64,000 nucleotides of DNA from Pseudomicrostroma phylloplanum (GCA_039545275.1 BCHS01000008.1:496001-560000); one strand, 5' to 3'. Shown: positions 12,216-23,074, counted from the first letter of the stretch. The notes: generated by a model from the sequence alone, not told the origin. Made by a program: numbers and translations.

Positions 12216-13003
12216 TCACCCGCTCCTACTACCAATCCTCGCCAGTCCATCCTCGGAGTGCTCTTGATCCTCGATGGCATCGCTCTGGCTCACCACTCTC
12301 AACACCGACTTTTTCGAGGACTCTTGCATCTCGCCTGATATGATGAGCTCGTCGAGGATCTAGAGTGGGGTAGAGGACAGAGTGAGGATAGAGCAAGGAT
12401 AGAGCGAGGATAGAGCGAGGCCGTAGTTGGAGGGGTCAGGTTGCTTCGTTCGTTCGAGCGAGGGAGGAGATGCTGCACTCACGGCGTAGGCTTTTTGGAA
12501 GTTGAAGATGAGGTCTAGCTCGCAGACCTGCAAGGGAGGCATAGGAGATCAAGCCCGTGTCAGTGTGAGCGCATTTCTCGTACGCTCTTGGCAGTCTTCA
12601 TCACCGCCGGCGCTCGCCCACTCACATTGCCAAAGTACCGATCCAGTATCTCTACATATCTATGAATAATCTCCAGCGTCACCAGCTCATTATCGTCCTG
12701 TGCGATTCCCGTGACAAAGAACAGCGAGGCGTACCTCCTATAGACGACTTTCGAGTCCTTGTACTCTAGGAAGTTACACATGCGGGTTCGACGGGCGAGG
12801 ACGAGTTGGGTGACGTCTTTGACGATCTTGGCCTTGGTCTTGGGGTTGAGGGTGGTGAACCATTTGGCGAGACGCACCTTGCCCTGCCGGGAAATGAGGA
12901 GGATCCAGTTGACCTGTGGCGCAAAGGGGGGAGAGAGGGATGATCTAGGCCGTTAGTGATCTATGGTAGCGTCTATAAGCCTGAACATGCTTCTTACACC
13001 CAT
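12216..13003 (-). CDS. APS1: AP-1 clathrin adaptor complex small (sigma) subunit
   Basis: Small chain of the AP-1 adaptor, which sorts cargo into clathrin vesicles at the trans-Golgi network and endosomes. Four exons on the minus strand: 13003-12998 (six bases, Met-Gly only), 12913-12626, 12527-12483 and 12359-12216, giving 160 residues, the usual size. The fold signature is unmistakable: QGKVRLAKWFTTL, then DVTQLVLARRTRMCNFLEYKD, YRRYASLFFVTGI, the ELVTLEIIHRYVEILDRYFGNV helix, CELDLIFNFQKAY and LDELIISGEMQESSK. These segments are typical of sigma-1 rather than sigma-2 or sigma-3. The first exon was deduced because the conserved N-terminus begins immediately after a cag acceptor, and the only upstream ATG with a good donor (ATGGGT followed by gtaaga) is in phase. 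Confidence 0.93.
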
Positions 13004-13254
13004 GCTGAGATGCTTCGTCGTCGTCGTCCGTCTTTGGTTGGTATGATCCGTGGAGGGGGAATCTAGTTGTGATGCTGTCTAGGCTGCCATGTCCGCCAGA
13101 TTCAATCTCCGCCCCACCCCCCGCTTTCCGTCGTGGGCGCGTGCGTACGTACGACTCCACTCAGAAGACTAATCACCTCACCACGACATCCTCCTCCTCC
13201 TCCTGCTCCTCACCTACGAACATCTTCCCTTACTTGCCTTTCCCTCTGCCCACG

Positions 13255-15288
13255 ATGTCGTCGAGTGGGTCGAGCTCTCTCCCGCGGATGAGCAATATCG
13301 ACGATGTCCTCGCAGTGACCATCGAGTGCGGCACCGACATCCCCAAGGTGGCCCAGTATCTCCTGCCTGCCCTCTTCAAGCTGTGCAACAGTCACCAGGG
13401 CAAAGGTCAAGAGGTCCTCCTCCAAGCCGCTCAAGGCAACCGCGATCCATTGACTATCATCGATGCTCAGCAGCACAGCCTTGCCTATGTCTACATCCTG
13501 TGAGTCAGCAGCAGACTTCCAGACTCGTACTCACAGCTGACCCACCCACCTTCACCCTCCTCTCCCAGCGCAACGCGAGCGACAGACAGCCTCGAGGATG
13601 CTTCTGCTTGGCGTGACCTCGTACCATACATCGACGTCTTCGTCTCTCACTTCCAAGCAGAGCAGCTCCACCTGGAGAATCCAAAGGTACACGAGCTGGC
13701 GGTAGCCATCGCTGCCATTGCAGCAAAGAAGGACGTAGACCCAAAGTGGGGCGCAGAGACGTTGAATGCTCTCCTCTATAGATTCACCAGCGCCATTCCG
13801 GGACAACTTACCACGCTGCACGCTCTACTAGCTACTGTGAGTCTGCGAGGGACAGCCGTACGTTGGACAGGGATAAATGCTGACCATTATCGCCTCGATG
13901 CCTTGCTCCCTTACCTACAGTACCTCATGCGCATTGATCAGCCAGCCCTAGCTCACCAATGGGTCCTAAGCCGACCACTGGCGGACGCAAGCAAGCGATA
14001 CAGCCCTATCAAAGCTACCGACGTGATTGAGTACTTCTATGCTGGGGGATGCGCTTACCTTCAGTTGGGCGACTGGGACCGTGCAGAGAGCTTCTTCGAA
14101 CAGGTGAGGTGGACTTGTGGGGGATCTCACCGGCTGCTCTTGGGAGGCGGAATGCTGATCCCATCACTCCCTTCCATGTCAACAGTGCATCACCGTACCC
14201 GCTCATTCGGCTCATGATCGACAGGTGCTGGCGAACAAGAAGCTCATACTCGCGCAGCTGCTCAGAGACGGCCAGATCAAAGCTTTGCCAAGCTACGTTT
14301 CACCTCCAGTCGCTAGGAATTTGAGGCGCTTCATGCAGCCCTATACTGCTTTTGCAGACACCTACGCCTCCAAAGACCGCGGCATCACGCAGTCTAGCCT
14401 CGAGGAGGTGGCTTCGATGCATGCCAACGTGCTCGATACGGACGGAGTCGTACCGCTGATCAGCATACTCATCCAGCGTCACCCACTGAGGAGGATTCAG
14501 AGGCTCGGCAACTCCTTCACTAAGCTTAGCATTAGGGACATCGTCTTGGTTCTTGCTCTCCAAGGTCAGCAGGAGGCGGTGAGCGATGCAGAGCAGAGGG
14601 TTCTCAAATTCGTCGAACATCTCGTGAGTAAGACTGTCTAGTCCCGTTGTCCTGGTACATCACTACGTTGGAAAGCGACTGACTTGCGTGACCTTGTTCG
14701 TCTTTCCCGCCTAGATCGCCAACGGCGAGCTGCAAGCAACCCTCTCGCCTCACGACACCTCGCCCATCTTGACCTTCCAGCCTACCTCTGCTGCTATCCT
14801 CCCTTCCTCCGGAGGAGCGGCCGCCAAGCCCTTTGCCTCCCTCGAGAGCATCGCGACCCTCTCAAAGCAGATGCAGCTCCTGCAGCAGTGGAATGTCCGT
14901 CTAGAGGCCAAGGAGAGGGAAATTGCACGCAGCGCAAAGTATGTTCAGAAGCAGCAGAGCGCAATCAATGCTGTTGGAGCGGGGAGGATGGGAGGACCTG
15001 GAGGGCAAGGAGGGCCGGCTGGGTGGGGTGGGGGGATGATGTTTGATGGTGAGTGATGCGAGCCCCATCGACAAGGACGACACGACTGCATCCGTGTGGG
15101 AGGCTGACGTTCGACCCCCTGCCTCTCCGTTCCCCTCCACGTATGCTCACCCCTTGTAGACGATGTCAACGAAGGTGAGCAGATAAATAATGACGAGCCA
15201 GCTGGCACGTCGACCTTATGCAGGTAAGCTGTCCACTGACTCTTTCCACCCTCCCCTCCCTCGCTTCCCATCAGACGTCTTTGCATAA
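13255..15288 (+). CDS. CSN3: COP9 signalosome complex subunit 3 (PCI protein)
   Basis: Subunit of the COP9 signalosome, the enzyme that removes Nedd8 from cullins. Proposed exons are 13255-13499, 13569-13836, 13921-14103, 14186-14623, 14715-15048, 15160-15174 and 15275-15288, total 498 residues. Helical repeats include GQLTTLHALLATYLMRIDQ, YFYAGGCAYLQLGDWDRAESFFEQ and ITVPAHSAHDRQVLANKKL. The PCI region contains IQRLGNSFTKLSIRDIV and the strand ANGELQATLSP. A coiled-coil-like tail precedes a Gly-rich stretch. The last two exons are only 15 and 14 bases and are less certain: without them the frame stops at 15056 after DGE. Intron 13837-13920 has no in-frame stop, so its removal rests on splice signals and family continuity. 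Divergent with APS1, 250 bases apart. Confidence 0.85.
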
Positions 15289-15711
15289 TCATGTCCACAT
15301 CAGACATGTCAACAGATTCAACCACAGCGCAGTCAAGACGGCAGTGCGAGTTTCGTTACAGTGTTCGATCGAGATTGATTGTTTGGACGAAGCGGGATAT
15401 AGATGATGAGTTGGTTGGTAAGAGGCAGCGTGGAAGAAGCTAGCAAAGAGAAGAGAGAAGAATATCGAGCTCCGCCCTGAGAAGGAAAGAGGGAGACGAC
15501 GGTTGTACTATAGACCGAAGCATGAACGAAGTATCAAGAGACGAATTCAGCGAATTTCACCCTCAAGAGAAACAAACAAAGCAAAGCAAAGTCGAAGTTG
15601 AACGTTGAAGTTGAATATGGGTATGGACTGCCCTTCCCTTCCGCTGGCCTGCTAGCCGCTGGCTAGCGAAGAAGGAGCAGATGTTGGTATACGCATGGAA
15701 ACGTGGCCTGA
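15289..15711. other. Convergent intergenic region
   Basis: About 420 AT-richer bases between the CSN3 end and the next gene's stop. Presumably holds both 3' UTRs and polyadenylation signals. No gene seen. Confidence 0.4.
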
Positions 15712-18700
15712 TCAAAGTCTCGTGAAGCTCTTCCTCCCTCCCGTCCCCGGCCCCGCGCTAGCACTGCCGCTAGCATCAGCGCTGGCGATCAAGCTCCTCT
15801 GGCTCCACCAGCCCCTCTTGGCTTCAAAACTACCGTCCATCGACCTAGACATCGACAGATCGAAGCCGGAGGCCGAGGCATCGACCTCGAGGGAGAGAGA
15901 GTTCTCCTTGTCCGCTCCCTCCCCCTGGACCACGCTCCGCCTGAGCTTCCCTCTCAATGCTTCCCTCTGGAGCTTCTCCTGGCCACGCTCGAGCTCGCGC
16001 TGCAGCGCCTTCTTCTTCGTAGGACTAACCCACGCCCGCTCATTCCTGCTGGCAGTAAAGCTCACGGCTTGCGCTCTGGCGGCCTGGTGTGCTTCCTGCG
16101 AGAGGCCAGCGAGGACGGTGGGACGCACGAAGGAGGAGCAGCCCATGCGGTGGCCGGAGGAGCTGCTGCTGGATGTGGAAGCACTGTGCGTGGAACGCGC
16201 AGGGAAACGGGTGGGGGCGGCGAGAGATGGAGCGGGAGCGGGGCCGGGGGCGCTGGTGTTGGCGGCAGCAGTGAGCTTGCTGGCTGTGGCTCGTACGCTC
16301 TGAGAGAGGGAGCTGCGTCCCTTGGGAGAGTGGGCAGCCGCCTGTGCCTGCTGACTGGCTCGCTTGCTGGGCGGGCTCTGCTCGACGCTCCTGAGGATCG
16401 TCCTTCGAGCAGAAGGAGAGGCGGGAGCGCCTCGCGCGGCATCACTGCTGATCTGGTCGTTGGTGTCCTTGACCCAAGAGCGAGAGTAGGCGCTCATACT
16501 CTTCAGCTGACGCTTCTGCGCCATTGCCACGGCCGCCATTGCTGCCTCTTGTGCAAGTGAAGAGGAAGAGGAAGAGACGTTGCTCGAGTCGTCTTCGTTG
16601 GTTGTGAGATTTGTAGAAGAGGGCTCGCCTCCTACTGCTGCCACGTTTGCTGAATCCTGACGAGGAGTGCTAGCTCTACTGGTGAGAGAAGAGCGGGAAG
16701 CCGCCGAGAGGTCTTCCTGAGTCGGCTCGGGCGGAGCGATGGGAGGCGGCAAGAAGTCCGCCTCAGGCAACGCAGGGTAGAGCGATTCAGCGTGGCCGCT
16801 CGTAGCTTCAGCCTCTTCACTTGCCTCCTCGTCTTCCTGCTCCTGCTCGTCGCCATTGATCGATGCTGTTCCAACGAGCTTTCGGAGTCCTTCCATGGGC
16901 TGGCCGAAGAGTGTGGAGAGTCTCCGAGTGAAGACCGCCGATGTTCGCTGGATCAAGCTTGGCTCCTCAGGCGAAGCAGCCCGGGAGGTGCGCAGCGGCC
17001 CTGGCACCAGCGATTCTTCTCGTTCAGCCTCTTCAATATCGTCCTCGATATCGCTCAGAGGGTCATCGAGCCTTTGTTCATGCAGCGGACTGGCTTGAGA
17101 GGGGATCGGGCTCGGCGCAGGACTGAGTGAGTGGGTCCAGCCTCTCCTTCCTGCCTGAAGCGGTGTGGAGTGCGTCGCAATGTCGGCAAAGACATTACTG
17201 AGCCTGCTGCTGCCCCTAATGCTCGTCATCGGGGAGACGTCGCCCACACTGGACTGATCTCTCAGGAACTGACTGAGAGCTGGCGAACTCTGTCGTGTGA
17301 TCGAGCTAGTGGAATTACCATCGCTGTAGTCGATGGGCTTTTCGGCGATGGCAGCTTCTTCGGCTGTGAGGCATCCTGGGTAGTCCGCTTCTAGTCGGAT
17401 GAACCAGTGTCGCTGCAAGGCCTGGACGGAGCGAGAAAGATTGGTGTATGACCAGCGCTTCTTTAGCATGCTCCTCTCGAGATTGTGGGCAGCAAGGAAA
17501 GCTTCGACCACCGCGCCTTGGTCGACCGCTCGCGCTGCTCGTCGTTGGCCCAGAAGTGTACTTTGGGAGTCATTGCTTGCATGATTGTCTACAGCGGCCA
17601 TGTGTCGTACGGTCCTGCGGAAGACTTTGTCAAGGGCTCTCCATGCTGGTTTCGGGAATACACTTGGACTCTGCTCGAGCAGAACGCGAATGTCGATGTG
17701 ACTGCCAGATCGCGATGGTTGAGGCACTTGAAGGCCTTCCGAAGCAGCAACAGCAGCAGCTGGGGTCACGCTGATTACCGGCGAGAAGCTCCAAGCTCCC
17801 GGTGCGGCGGGGGTGGGAACAAGCTGTGGTGTCTTGGCTTTCGGGGTGGAGTCTCTCATAGCTGGGCTCGCCGCCTTTTGACTTCTCTGAAGCTCTAGCT
17901 CGGCTTGGCTGAGCAGACCTGGTAGGACATCGTCACCAGCAATTGTCGTCGCATTTGCTTCGCTTGCCAGGACGCTTCCGACAAAGGTTGCCTCCGCGCC
18001 GTCATCCTCGCCCGTGACCACATGTCCTTCATGGATCCATTTGTGGTGTACCCGAAGGATGGCAGCAGCCCGAGCGGCGGCTTCAGCGTCCGTGCTCATG
18101 ACCTCCACGATGGACGTTGGACGCGCCATCGAGTGCATGATGGAGCGAGATGAATGCGAGTGGAGGTAGGAATGGTCGACACCAGAGTGGGAGAAGCTCT
18201 TCTGGGATTGCACACCCGTGTCGAGGCTGTGGGCGGCGAGCTGTGTGCCACCGGGACGGTCGACTACATCATCTTGAGGTTGGGGCTGAGTGTCTTCCTC
18301 GGTGGCAGCCTTTGCCGTTGCAGCCTCTTCGGCTTCGGTGTCCACCGCTTCGATCGCCTCCTCAGCTCGGCTCTGAGATAGCGGAGCATCGACCGTCAAA
18401 GCCTGAAGCGATGCCTCGATATCCGCCTCGGCCCCTGCTTCGCTGTCTCGATGGGAAGCATCAGGAGCGACTGCCGAGAGGCTCGCATCGACTTCGTCTT
18501 CGTCGTACGTTATCTCCTCCTCCTCCAGGTCCTGCTGATGTGCTTGCTCCTGGTCTGGCGTTGGATCTTCGTATGAGACGCTCATATCACCTTCTACGGC
18601 CTCCTTTTCTTCTTCCTCACGCCGAAGCTCACGCTGCTCTACGAAGAAAGAGAGCTCCCCTGCAGCTTCCTCTGCGCTCTCATCGCCTGCTTCAGCGTCA

Positions 18701-20646
18701 CTGTGATGAGCGTCAAGCTCTGCCACCTCCTGTGGGCAAGCCTCATCAACGTTTTCCGCTTCAACAGCGACCGTCTTGCTCTTATCACCGATAGAGAATG
18801 CGGGCATCATTGAGTCTTGCTCTTCTTGTTCTTCGACAGCAGTGTCTTGAAAATCCAATTCGGGTTCCTGTATTTCCTCAGCGACCTCCTGGTCCTCGTT
18901 TTCGCCGGCAGCGAGGTGCTCCTCGAATTGCTCAGTCGAGGAGCCCGGTTCACGTGGCGCTAGCCTTGCACTCTCCTCTTCCGCGTCGCTCACATTGGCG
19001 GCGAAATCATCATCATCGTCGTCCGAGTAAGAGTGGGAAACGCCGGCGTCGAAGACGTCTACGTCGTCGTCTTGCCCGTACCCGACAGCGAACGGGTCAT
19101 CTTGCACGCTACTGATGACCTGATGTAGCTCATTAGCTTGTCGAGAGAAGTCGCTGAGGTCGAGGTCCGCTTCTTGATCTCTGGGATAAGTACCATTGAC
19201 GACCTGTCTGTCGTGCTCGGTCCATGTAGCCTCATCGATCTGCTGCATCTCGACTCGACTGGGGTCGTTGTTCAATGGCTTGCTCCGTGTCTTTACCGCG
19301 GCAAAAGTGTCGTTCTCCTCCCCTTCTTCGCAGCCACGTACCCATTCGGGCTCGTACTCGTCAGGATGGCCCTTGAGCAGCATTGGGTCATCGCCAGGGC
19401 TGGAAGGTGCGGGTACGAATGGGCTGAGCTTCTCTTCTGGTTTCAGGGGAGGCAGGCGCTTGATCGTCGAGAAGTATGCCCGTTTGTCAGCTGCTGATGC
19501 AAACGTCTTGGTTGGAGTACGCATTGGTTGGGACGATGTGGCTCGCCGACGATCGGCAGGTGGTCGAGGGTCTCCGAATGCAGGAACTGCGGTGTTAGGC
19601 AGAGGCTGAGAGAATGACACCCTAGGTCGAGCAGCCTCGCGGGTAGCTTTGGCTTTGCGGCCTGACTTCAAAGACGAAGTGGGTTGGGCAGGCTGTGAAG
19701 CCGACTTCTCGGATCCTTGCGTAGCACTTGGTTGTGATGAAGGAGCTCCTGCCGCCTTACGAGCACGTTGCGATTTTGCTGCTCCCTGCGTACTGGAGTC
19801 CGCCTGAGCCACTGGGGCCAATGCAGGCCAGACGCCCTTGCCGTGTACGGTTTGAGTGGTCACACGCGTCGACCTTCTGGACATGGAGCTATCTGAACCT
19901 TGAGAGAGGGATTGAGAGAGATCGAAGGAAGATGAGGAGGCATTGCTGGTTGATTGTGAAGCGTTGAGGAGCTCTCGATCAAGCGCTGCCTGCCGCGCCC
20001 GGCTAGTGGTTGCTTTACGCCGAACATCGGCCACACCAGTGGAAGGCGCTGGGCTCGAGCGAGTCGCTTGCTGGGATGCGATACGATGGCGCTGGATGTT
20101 GTTGTATCTTTCGCCGTCACTCTCGTCACATTCGCTGTCACTTGCGATGCTGTCCGTATCATGTTCGGCGAGTGCGGTCTTCTGCGCTGGGCCATTGCCT
20201 CTGCGGGCAGACCTGTCATTTTGCACCTCCTCGATCGAGCCAAGTCTATCCTTTGCTGGCGTAAGTCTCTCATCCAATCTCTTTCTCTCCCTTGGGTTGG
20301 GTGAGATGCCATCCATACTCAGCGCAGGGCTGAACATCGGCCGATTCCGCTTTGGGTCCAATCCTCTTGCTGGAGTTGAAGGCCCAGAGACGGGCAAGCG
20401 AGGAGAAGAAGTCATGCTTTTTTGAGGTGAGGGAGAGGAAGGCGAACGTCTCTGGCTGGACGTGTGGGTGATGCGATGGCTTGCCTCGTTCGGCGACCGT
20501 GTGCGAGGAGGCGTGGGTGGTAGGAAAGGCAGGACCTCCTTGGTGCGTAGCTTGTCCAAGAGCAGGGAGCCACTCTTGGGTAATGTGTTGACCCTTCTGC
20601 TGCCAAGTGGCAAGGACCTGGTAGCAGCTGCCTCGCCCGTTGTCAT
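15712..20646 (-). CDS. Large disordered protein of unknown function, KEN motif near C-terminus
   Basis: Uninterrupted frame of 1644 residues; family not recognised. Residues 1-450 are Ser/Pro/Arg/Lys-rich with many SP/TP sites. A segment around 390-520 looks ordered (IKRLPPLKPEEKLSPFVP, then DEYEPEWVRG). Residues about 540-840 are strongly acidic. A helical stretch begins near 849 (STDAEAAARAAAILRVHHKW), and the most ordered-looking part is roughly 975-1090 (WRALDKVFRRTVRHMA, AFLAAHNLERSMLKKRWSY). Then comes more low complexity and a basic helix near 1550 (KKKALQRELERGQEKLQ). A KEN tripeptide lies at about 1580, preceded by GAD and followed by SLSLE, and RxxL sequences occur earlier, as in substrates of the anaphase-promoting complex. 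SP/TP richness plus KEN suggests, but does not prove, a cell-cycle-controlled nuclear protein. Codon use and the 4.9 kb open length support a real gene. Confidence 0.82.
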   Translation of the reverse strand: MTTGEAAATRSLPLGSRRVNTLPKSGSLLLDKLRTKEVLPFLPPTPPRTRSPNEASHRITHTSSQRRSPSSPSPQKSMTSSPRLPVSGPSTPARGLDPKRNRPMFSPALSMDGISPNPRERKRLDERLTPAKDRLGSIEEVQNDRSARRGNGPAQKTALAEHDTDSIASDSECDESDGERYNNIQRHRIASQQATRSSPAPSTGVADVRRKATTSRARQAALDRELLNASQSTSNASSSSFDLSQSLSQGSDSSMSRRSTRVTTQTVHGKGVWPALAPVAQADSSTQGAAKSQRARKAAGAPSSQPSATQGSEKSASQPAQPTSSLKSGRKAKATREAARPRVSFSQPLPNTAVPAFGDPRPPADRRRATSSQPMRTPTKTFASAADKRAYFSTIKRLPPLKPEEKLSPFVPAPSSPGDDPMLLKGHPDEYEPEWVRGCEEGEENDTFAAVKTRSKPLNNDPSRVEMQQIDEATWTEHDRQVVNGTYPRDQEADLDLSDFSRQANELHQVISSVQDDPFAVGYGQDDDVDVFDAGVSHSYSDDDDDDFAANVSDAEEESARLAPREPGSSTEQFEEHLAAGENEDQEVAEEIQEPELDFQDTAVEEQEEQDSMMPAFSIGDKSKTVAVEAENVDEACPQEVAELDAHHSDAEAGDESAEEAAGELSFFVEQRELRREEEEKEAVEGDMSVSYEDPTPDQEQAHQQDLEEEEITYDEDEVDASLSAVAPDASHRDSEAGAEADIEASLQALTVDAPLSQSRAEEAIEAVDTEAEEAATAKAATEEDTQPQPQDDVVDRPGGTQLAAHSLDTGVQSQKSFSHSGVDHSYLHSHSSRSIMHSMARPTSIVEVMSTDAEAAARAAAILRVHHKWIHEGHVVTGEDDGAEATFVGSVLASEANATTIAGDDVLPGLLSQAELELQRSQKAASPAMRDSTPKAKTPQLVPTPAAPGAWSFSPVISVTPAAAVAASEGLQVPQPSRSGSHIDIRVLLEQSPSVFPKPAWRALDKVFRRTVRHMAAVDNHASNDSQSTLLGQRRAARAVDQGAVVEAFLAAHNLERSMLKKRWSYTNLSRSVQALQRHWFIRLEADYPGCLTAEEAAIAEKPIDYSDGNSTSSITRQSSPALSQFLRDQSSVGDVSPMTSIRGSSRLSNVFADIATHSTPLQAGRRGWTHSLSPAPSPIPSQASPLHEQRLDDPLSDIEDDIEEAEREESLVPGPLRTSRAASPEEPSLIQRTSAVFTRRLSTLFGQPMEGLRKLVGTASINGDEQEQEDEEASEEAEATSGHAESLYPALPEADFLPPPIAPPEPTQEDLSAASRSSLTSRASTPRQDSANVAAVGGEPSSTNLTTNEDDSSNVSSSSSSLAQEAAMAAVAMAQKRQLKSMSAYSRSWVKDTNDQISSDAARGAPASPSARRTILRSVEQSPPSKRASQQAQAAAHSPKGRSSLSQSVRATASKLTAAANTSAPGPAPAPSLAAPTRFPARSTHSASTSSSSSSGHRMGCSSFVRPTVLAGLSQEAHQAARAQAVSFTASRNERAWVSPTKKKALQRELERGQEKLQREALRGKLRRSVVQGEGADKENSLSLEVDASASGFDLSMSRSMDGSFEAKRGWWSQRSLIASADASGSASAGPGTGGRKSFTRL

Positions 20647-21023
20647 GGCTCAGCAGATAGGACGGAGGAGACGATGCGCAGGGATGTGATGGTATCGTGG
20701 GCTACTCACTGTCAACTGAGTCCTCCAAGTTCCCCAGGTGTTGCTCTCTCTGCCCTGAGCAGCACAACAAGGCGTGCGTCGTCGGAGACTCAAACCGACG
20801 CGAGCCTCAGCACTTGCCATGTGACTTGGCTGAAGTCGGAACGGGGCGGGTGTGGTTGTACCCGGAACGGAAGAGCCTGCGACGCCGATTGGTTTGCGGC
20901 GCGGCGGATGAGCGCGCGGCGGAGAGGCTGCAATTGTGTGAAGGGCGGACGGGAGACTCGGCCCCCCTCGTCTTCTGAACTTCGTAACTTCACACCTCAC
21001 CAACTCACCACACATACTTCATC
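20647..21023. promoter_or_regulatory. Divergent promoter region upstream of RPS26
   Basis: About 375 bases between the disordered-protein gene and RPS26, both transcribed outward. The RPS26-proximal 40 bases are C/T/A-rich (repeats of CTCACCA), like the leader of a fungal ribosomal protein gene. No defined factor site recognised. Confidence 0.45.
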
Positions 21024-22174
21024 ATGACTAAAAAGAGGAGAGTGAGTATGCACCGTTCAGCATCACCATCATCGAGACAACCAAGGATGCTCTCCGAGCC
21101 TACAGGATATCGGAGAAGCCAGGAAGGCACAGGCGAAGGAAGCAGTGGCGGAGGGGAAGGTGAAAGGCGAAGCCTACGGAGATCTATCCGCCACGAGACA
21201 GGCGAATGGGACGTAGTAGGGTCAATGGGACAGGGCGACCACGCCGAGGAGGAGGACAGCGTAGTAGGAGAGGCTGGCAGGCTTAGAGGAATCGCCTATG
21301 AAGTGTTCATATGACGAGGCAGTAGGATGCAACAGGCAGTTGTAATACGGTGGCCATTGCCACTACACCAAAGGCAGCAGAAGCTCATTGCGCCTCTCTT
21401 CCCTTGCTACCCCTCTCTCAGAACGGTGGACGAAACAAGCACGGCCGAGGCCACGTCGGATTTGTCCGATGCTCCAACTGCTCCCGATGTGTGCCCAAGG
21501 ACAAGGCAATCAAGCGATTCACTGTCCGCAACATCGTTGAGGCCGCTGCCGTCCGTGACATCTCGGACGCTTCGGTCTACGCCGAGTACGCCCTGCCCAA
21601 GCTCTACATCAAGATCGCCTACTGTGTCTCGTGTGCCATCCACGCCCACGTCGTCCGAGTGCGATCGCGCATTGGACGAAGGAACCGTGCTCCCCCCGTT
21701 CGAGTTCGCTACAACAAGGATGGAAAGAAGAGTGAGTACTCGACAGATTCGACGTGAAGCAGATACGACACGAGTAGAAGTGGCTGGGGAACTTGAGACA
21801 GGGTCGAGCCAATCGGTGGAGCCGATGCTACTAGGCGCTCTCACACCTCAAGCGGCGCACGTCGTCAGTGATTAATCTAACTCCAATACATGTTAGACTG
21901 CCGACCCCTACTCGGGATGACGAGGCAAACGTTAATCACCATCTTTCGAATGAGACTTCGAAGAGCCACGCGGAGGATGGAGAGAAGGGGCAAGATGGTG
22001 ATGGGAAGATAGGAAAACGCTTGCTCAGACATCAGTCTGTGTGCACACGATGCTTACACCTCTACCTTCTTTGCTCCTTCCGATTCATCAGTCAACCCAG
22101 CTGTCGCTGCCGTCCAGAACTCCGGTATCGGTCCCCAGGGCGGAGGTGCTCCCGCTCCCACTGTCCGAGTCTAA
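21024..22174 (+). CDS. RPS26: 40S ribosomal protein S26 (eS26)
   Basis: Cytosolic small-subunit ribosomal protein near the mRNA exit channel. Exons 21024-21041 (MTKKRR only), 21422-21731 and 22092-22174 give 136 residues. The four zinc-ligand cysteines fall at 23, 26, 74 and 77, exactly the family positions ([18 protein letters not shown] and [13 protein letters not shown]), with the invariant [12 protein letters not shown] stretch between them. The C-terminus, about 27 residues encoded by exon 3 ([14 protein letters not shown] and on), makes it roughly 17-21 residues longer than human or yeast eS26. Both introns are long for this window, 380 and 360 bases. I looked for C/D-box snoRNA elements in them and saw only imperfect C-box-like sequences without a matching D box. 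Confidence 0.96.
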
Positions 22175-23074
22175 GTCTGCCGCCTCTCTCCTCTTTGTAG
22201 GATAGACGAGTAGCTTTCTTCCTCTCGACACTATGTCGGTAGTTGTACATTCACCTCATTCGTTCTGAAACCAAAACACATCACTGTAGTTCTTCCATCC
22301 ACATGGTTCTGTGCCCCTCTGCGCTAGCGATTGCGTGAAGCTCCCGTATGCAGACCCATCCGGAGTTACGTCTCCCCCCGGACGCCCGTGAGTCCCGCTC
22401 CCTTTAGCATCCAACGCCGGTCAACTGCCCCGCCACCACCACTACCACTACCACTCACAACCGCCACGAGAAGCTCCTCACCGAACGCCACCCGACGCGA
22501 GCAGAGCGAACAGACGGCGCGAAAACGATGAGCTAGTCGAGTAAGAGTAAGTACGTACGTATAAGAAGGAAGTCTATAGAAGCTCGCCTAAGTCCGCGCC
22601 AGAGCCAGATACCAGATGCCAGAGCGAGATGCCATGGGAAGGAAGAAACGAACAAGTGTGTATGCGTGCGTGAGAGAGGACAAGTAGCGTGAGAGTTGGC
22701 ATGAGAGGAGAGAATATGTGATAGAAGGGAGAAAGGGGGAAGGGGGAACAAGACGATAAGAGACAACGACAAAGGGGCAGAGAGGAAAGGGAGTACGGGG
22801 CGTGAGCGAACGAGATGGAGACCAGGCAGGATGATTGGAGCGGGGGAGAGCTTGGTGAAAGTAGGATAGGAGTGATACCAGAGCGTGGTGAGACCAGATG
22901 AGAGGGACCTGAGGACCGAGCAAACACGTGCGAGGAGGAGCTGACAGAGATAGAGGGAAGAAAGAGGACCCAAGGTGGAAATGGGAGGACAGGGAAGGAT
23001 ACTGTCCGTGTCTGTGACCTTGTAGGTTGACCACTGCATCTAGCGTAGGAGGGCTGGTCAGCGCCCAAGAGTCT
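22175..23074. other. Convergent intergenic region with long purine-rich tract
   Basis: About 900 bases between RPS26 and the next gene's stop. From about 22600 to 23000 the plus strand is markedly G/A-rich. Minus-strand frames through it are Ser/Leu/Pro-rich artefacts of the pyrimidine bias. It probably holds a long 3' UTR of the minus-strand gene; a small chance of a last exon there is discussed under that gene. Confidence 0.45.

Noticed and set aside
21732..22091. Possible C/D-box snoRNA in RPS26 intron 2
   Set aside because: Only imperfect C-box-like sequences (for example GTGATTA and GGTGATGG) without a D-box CTGA at a proper distance.
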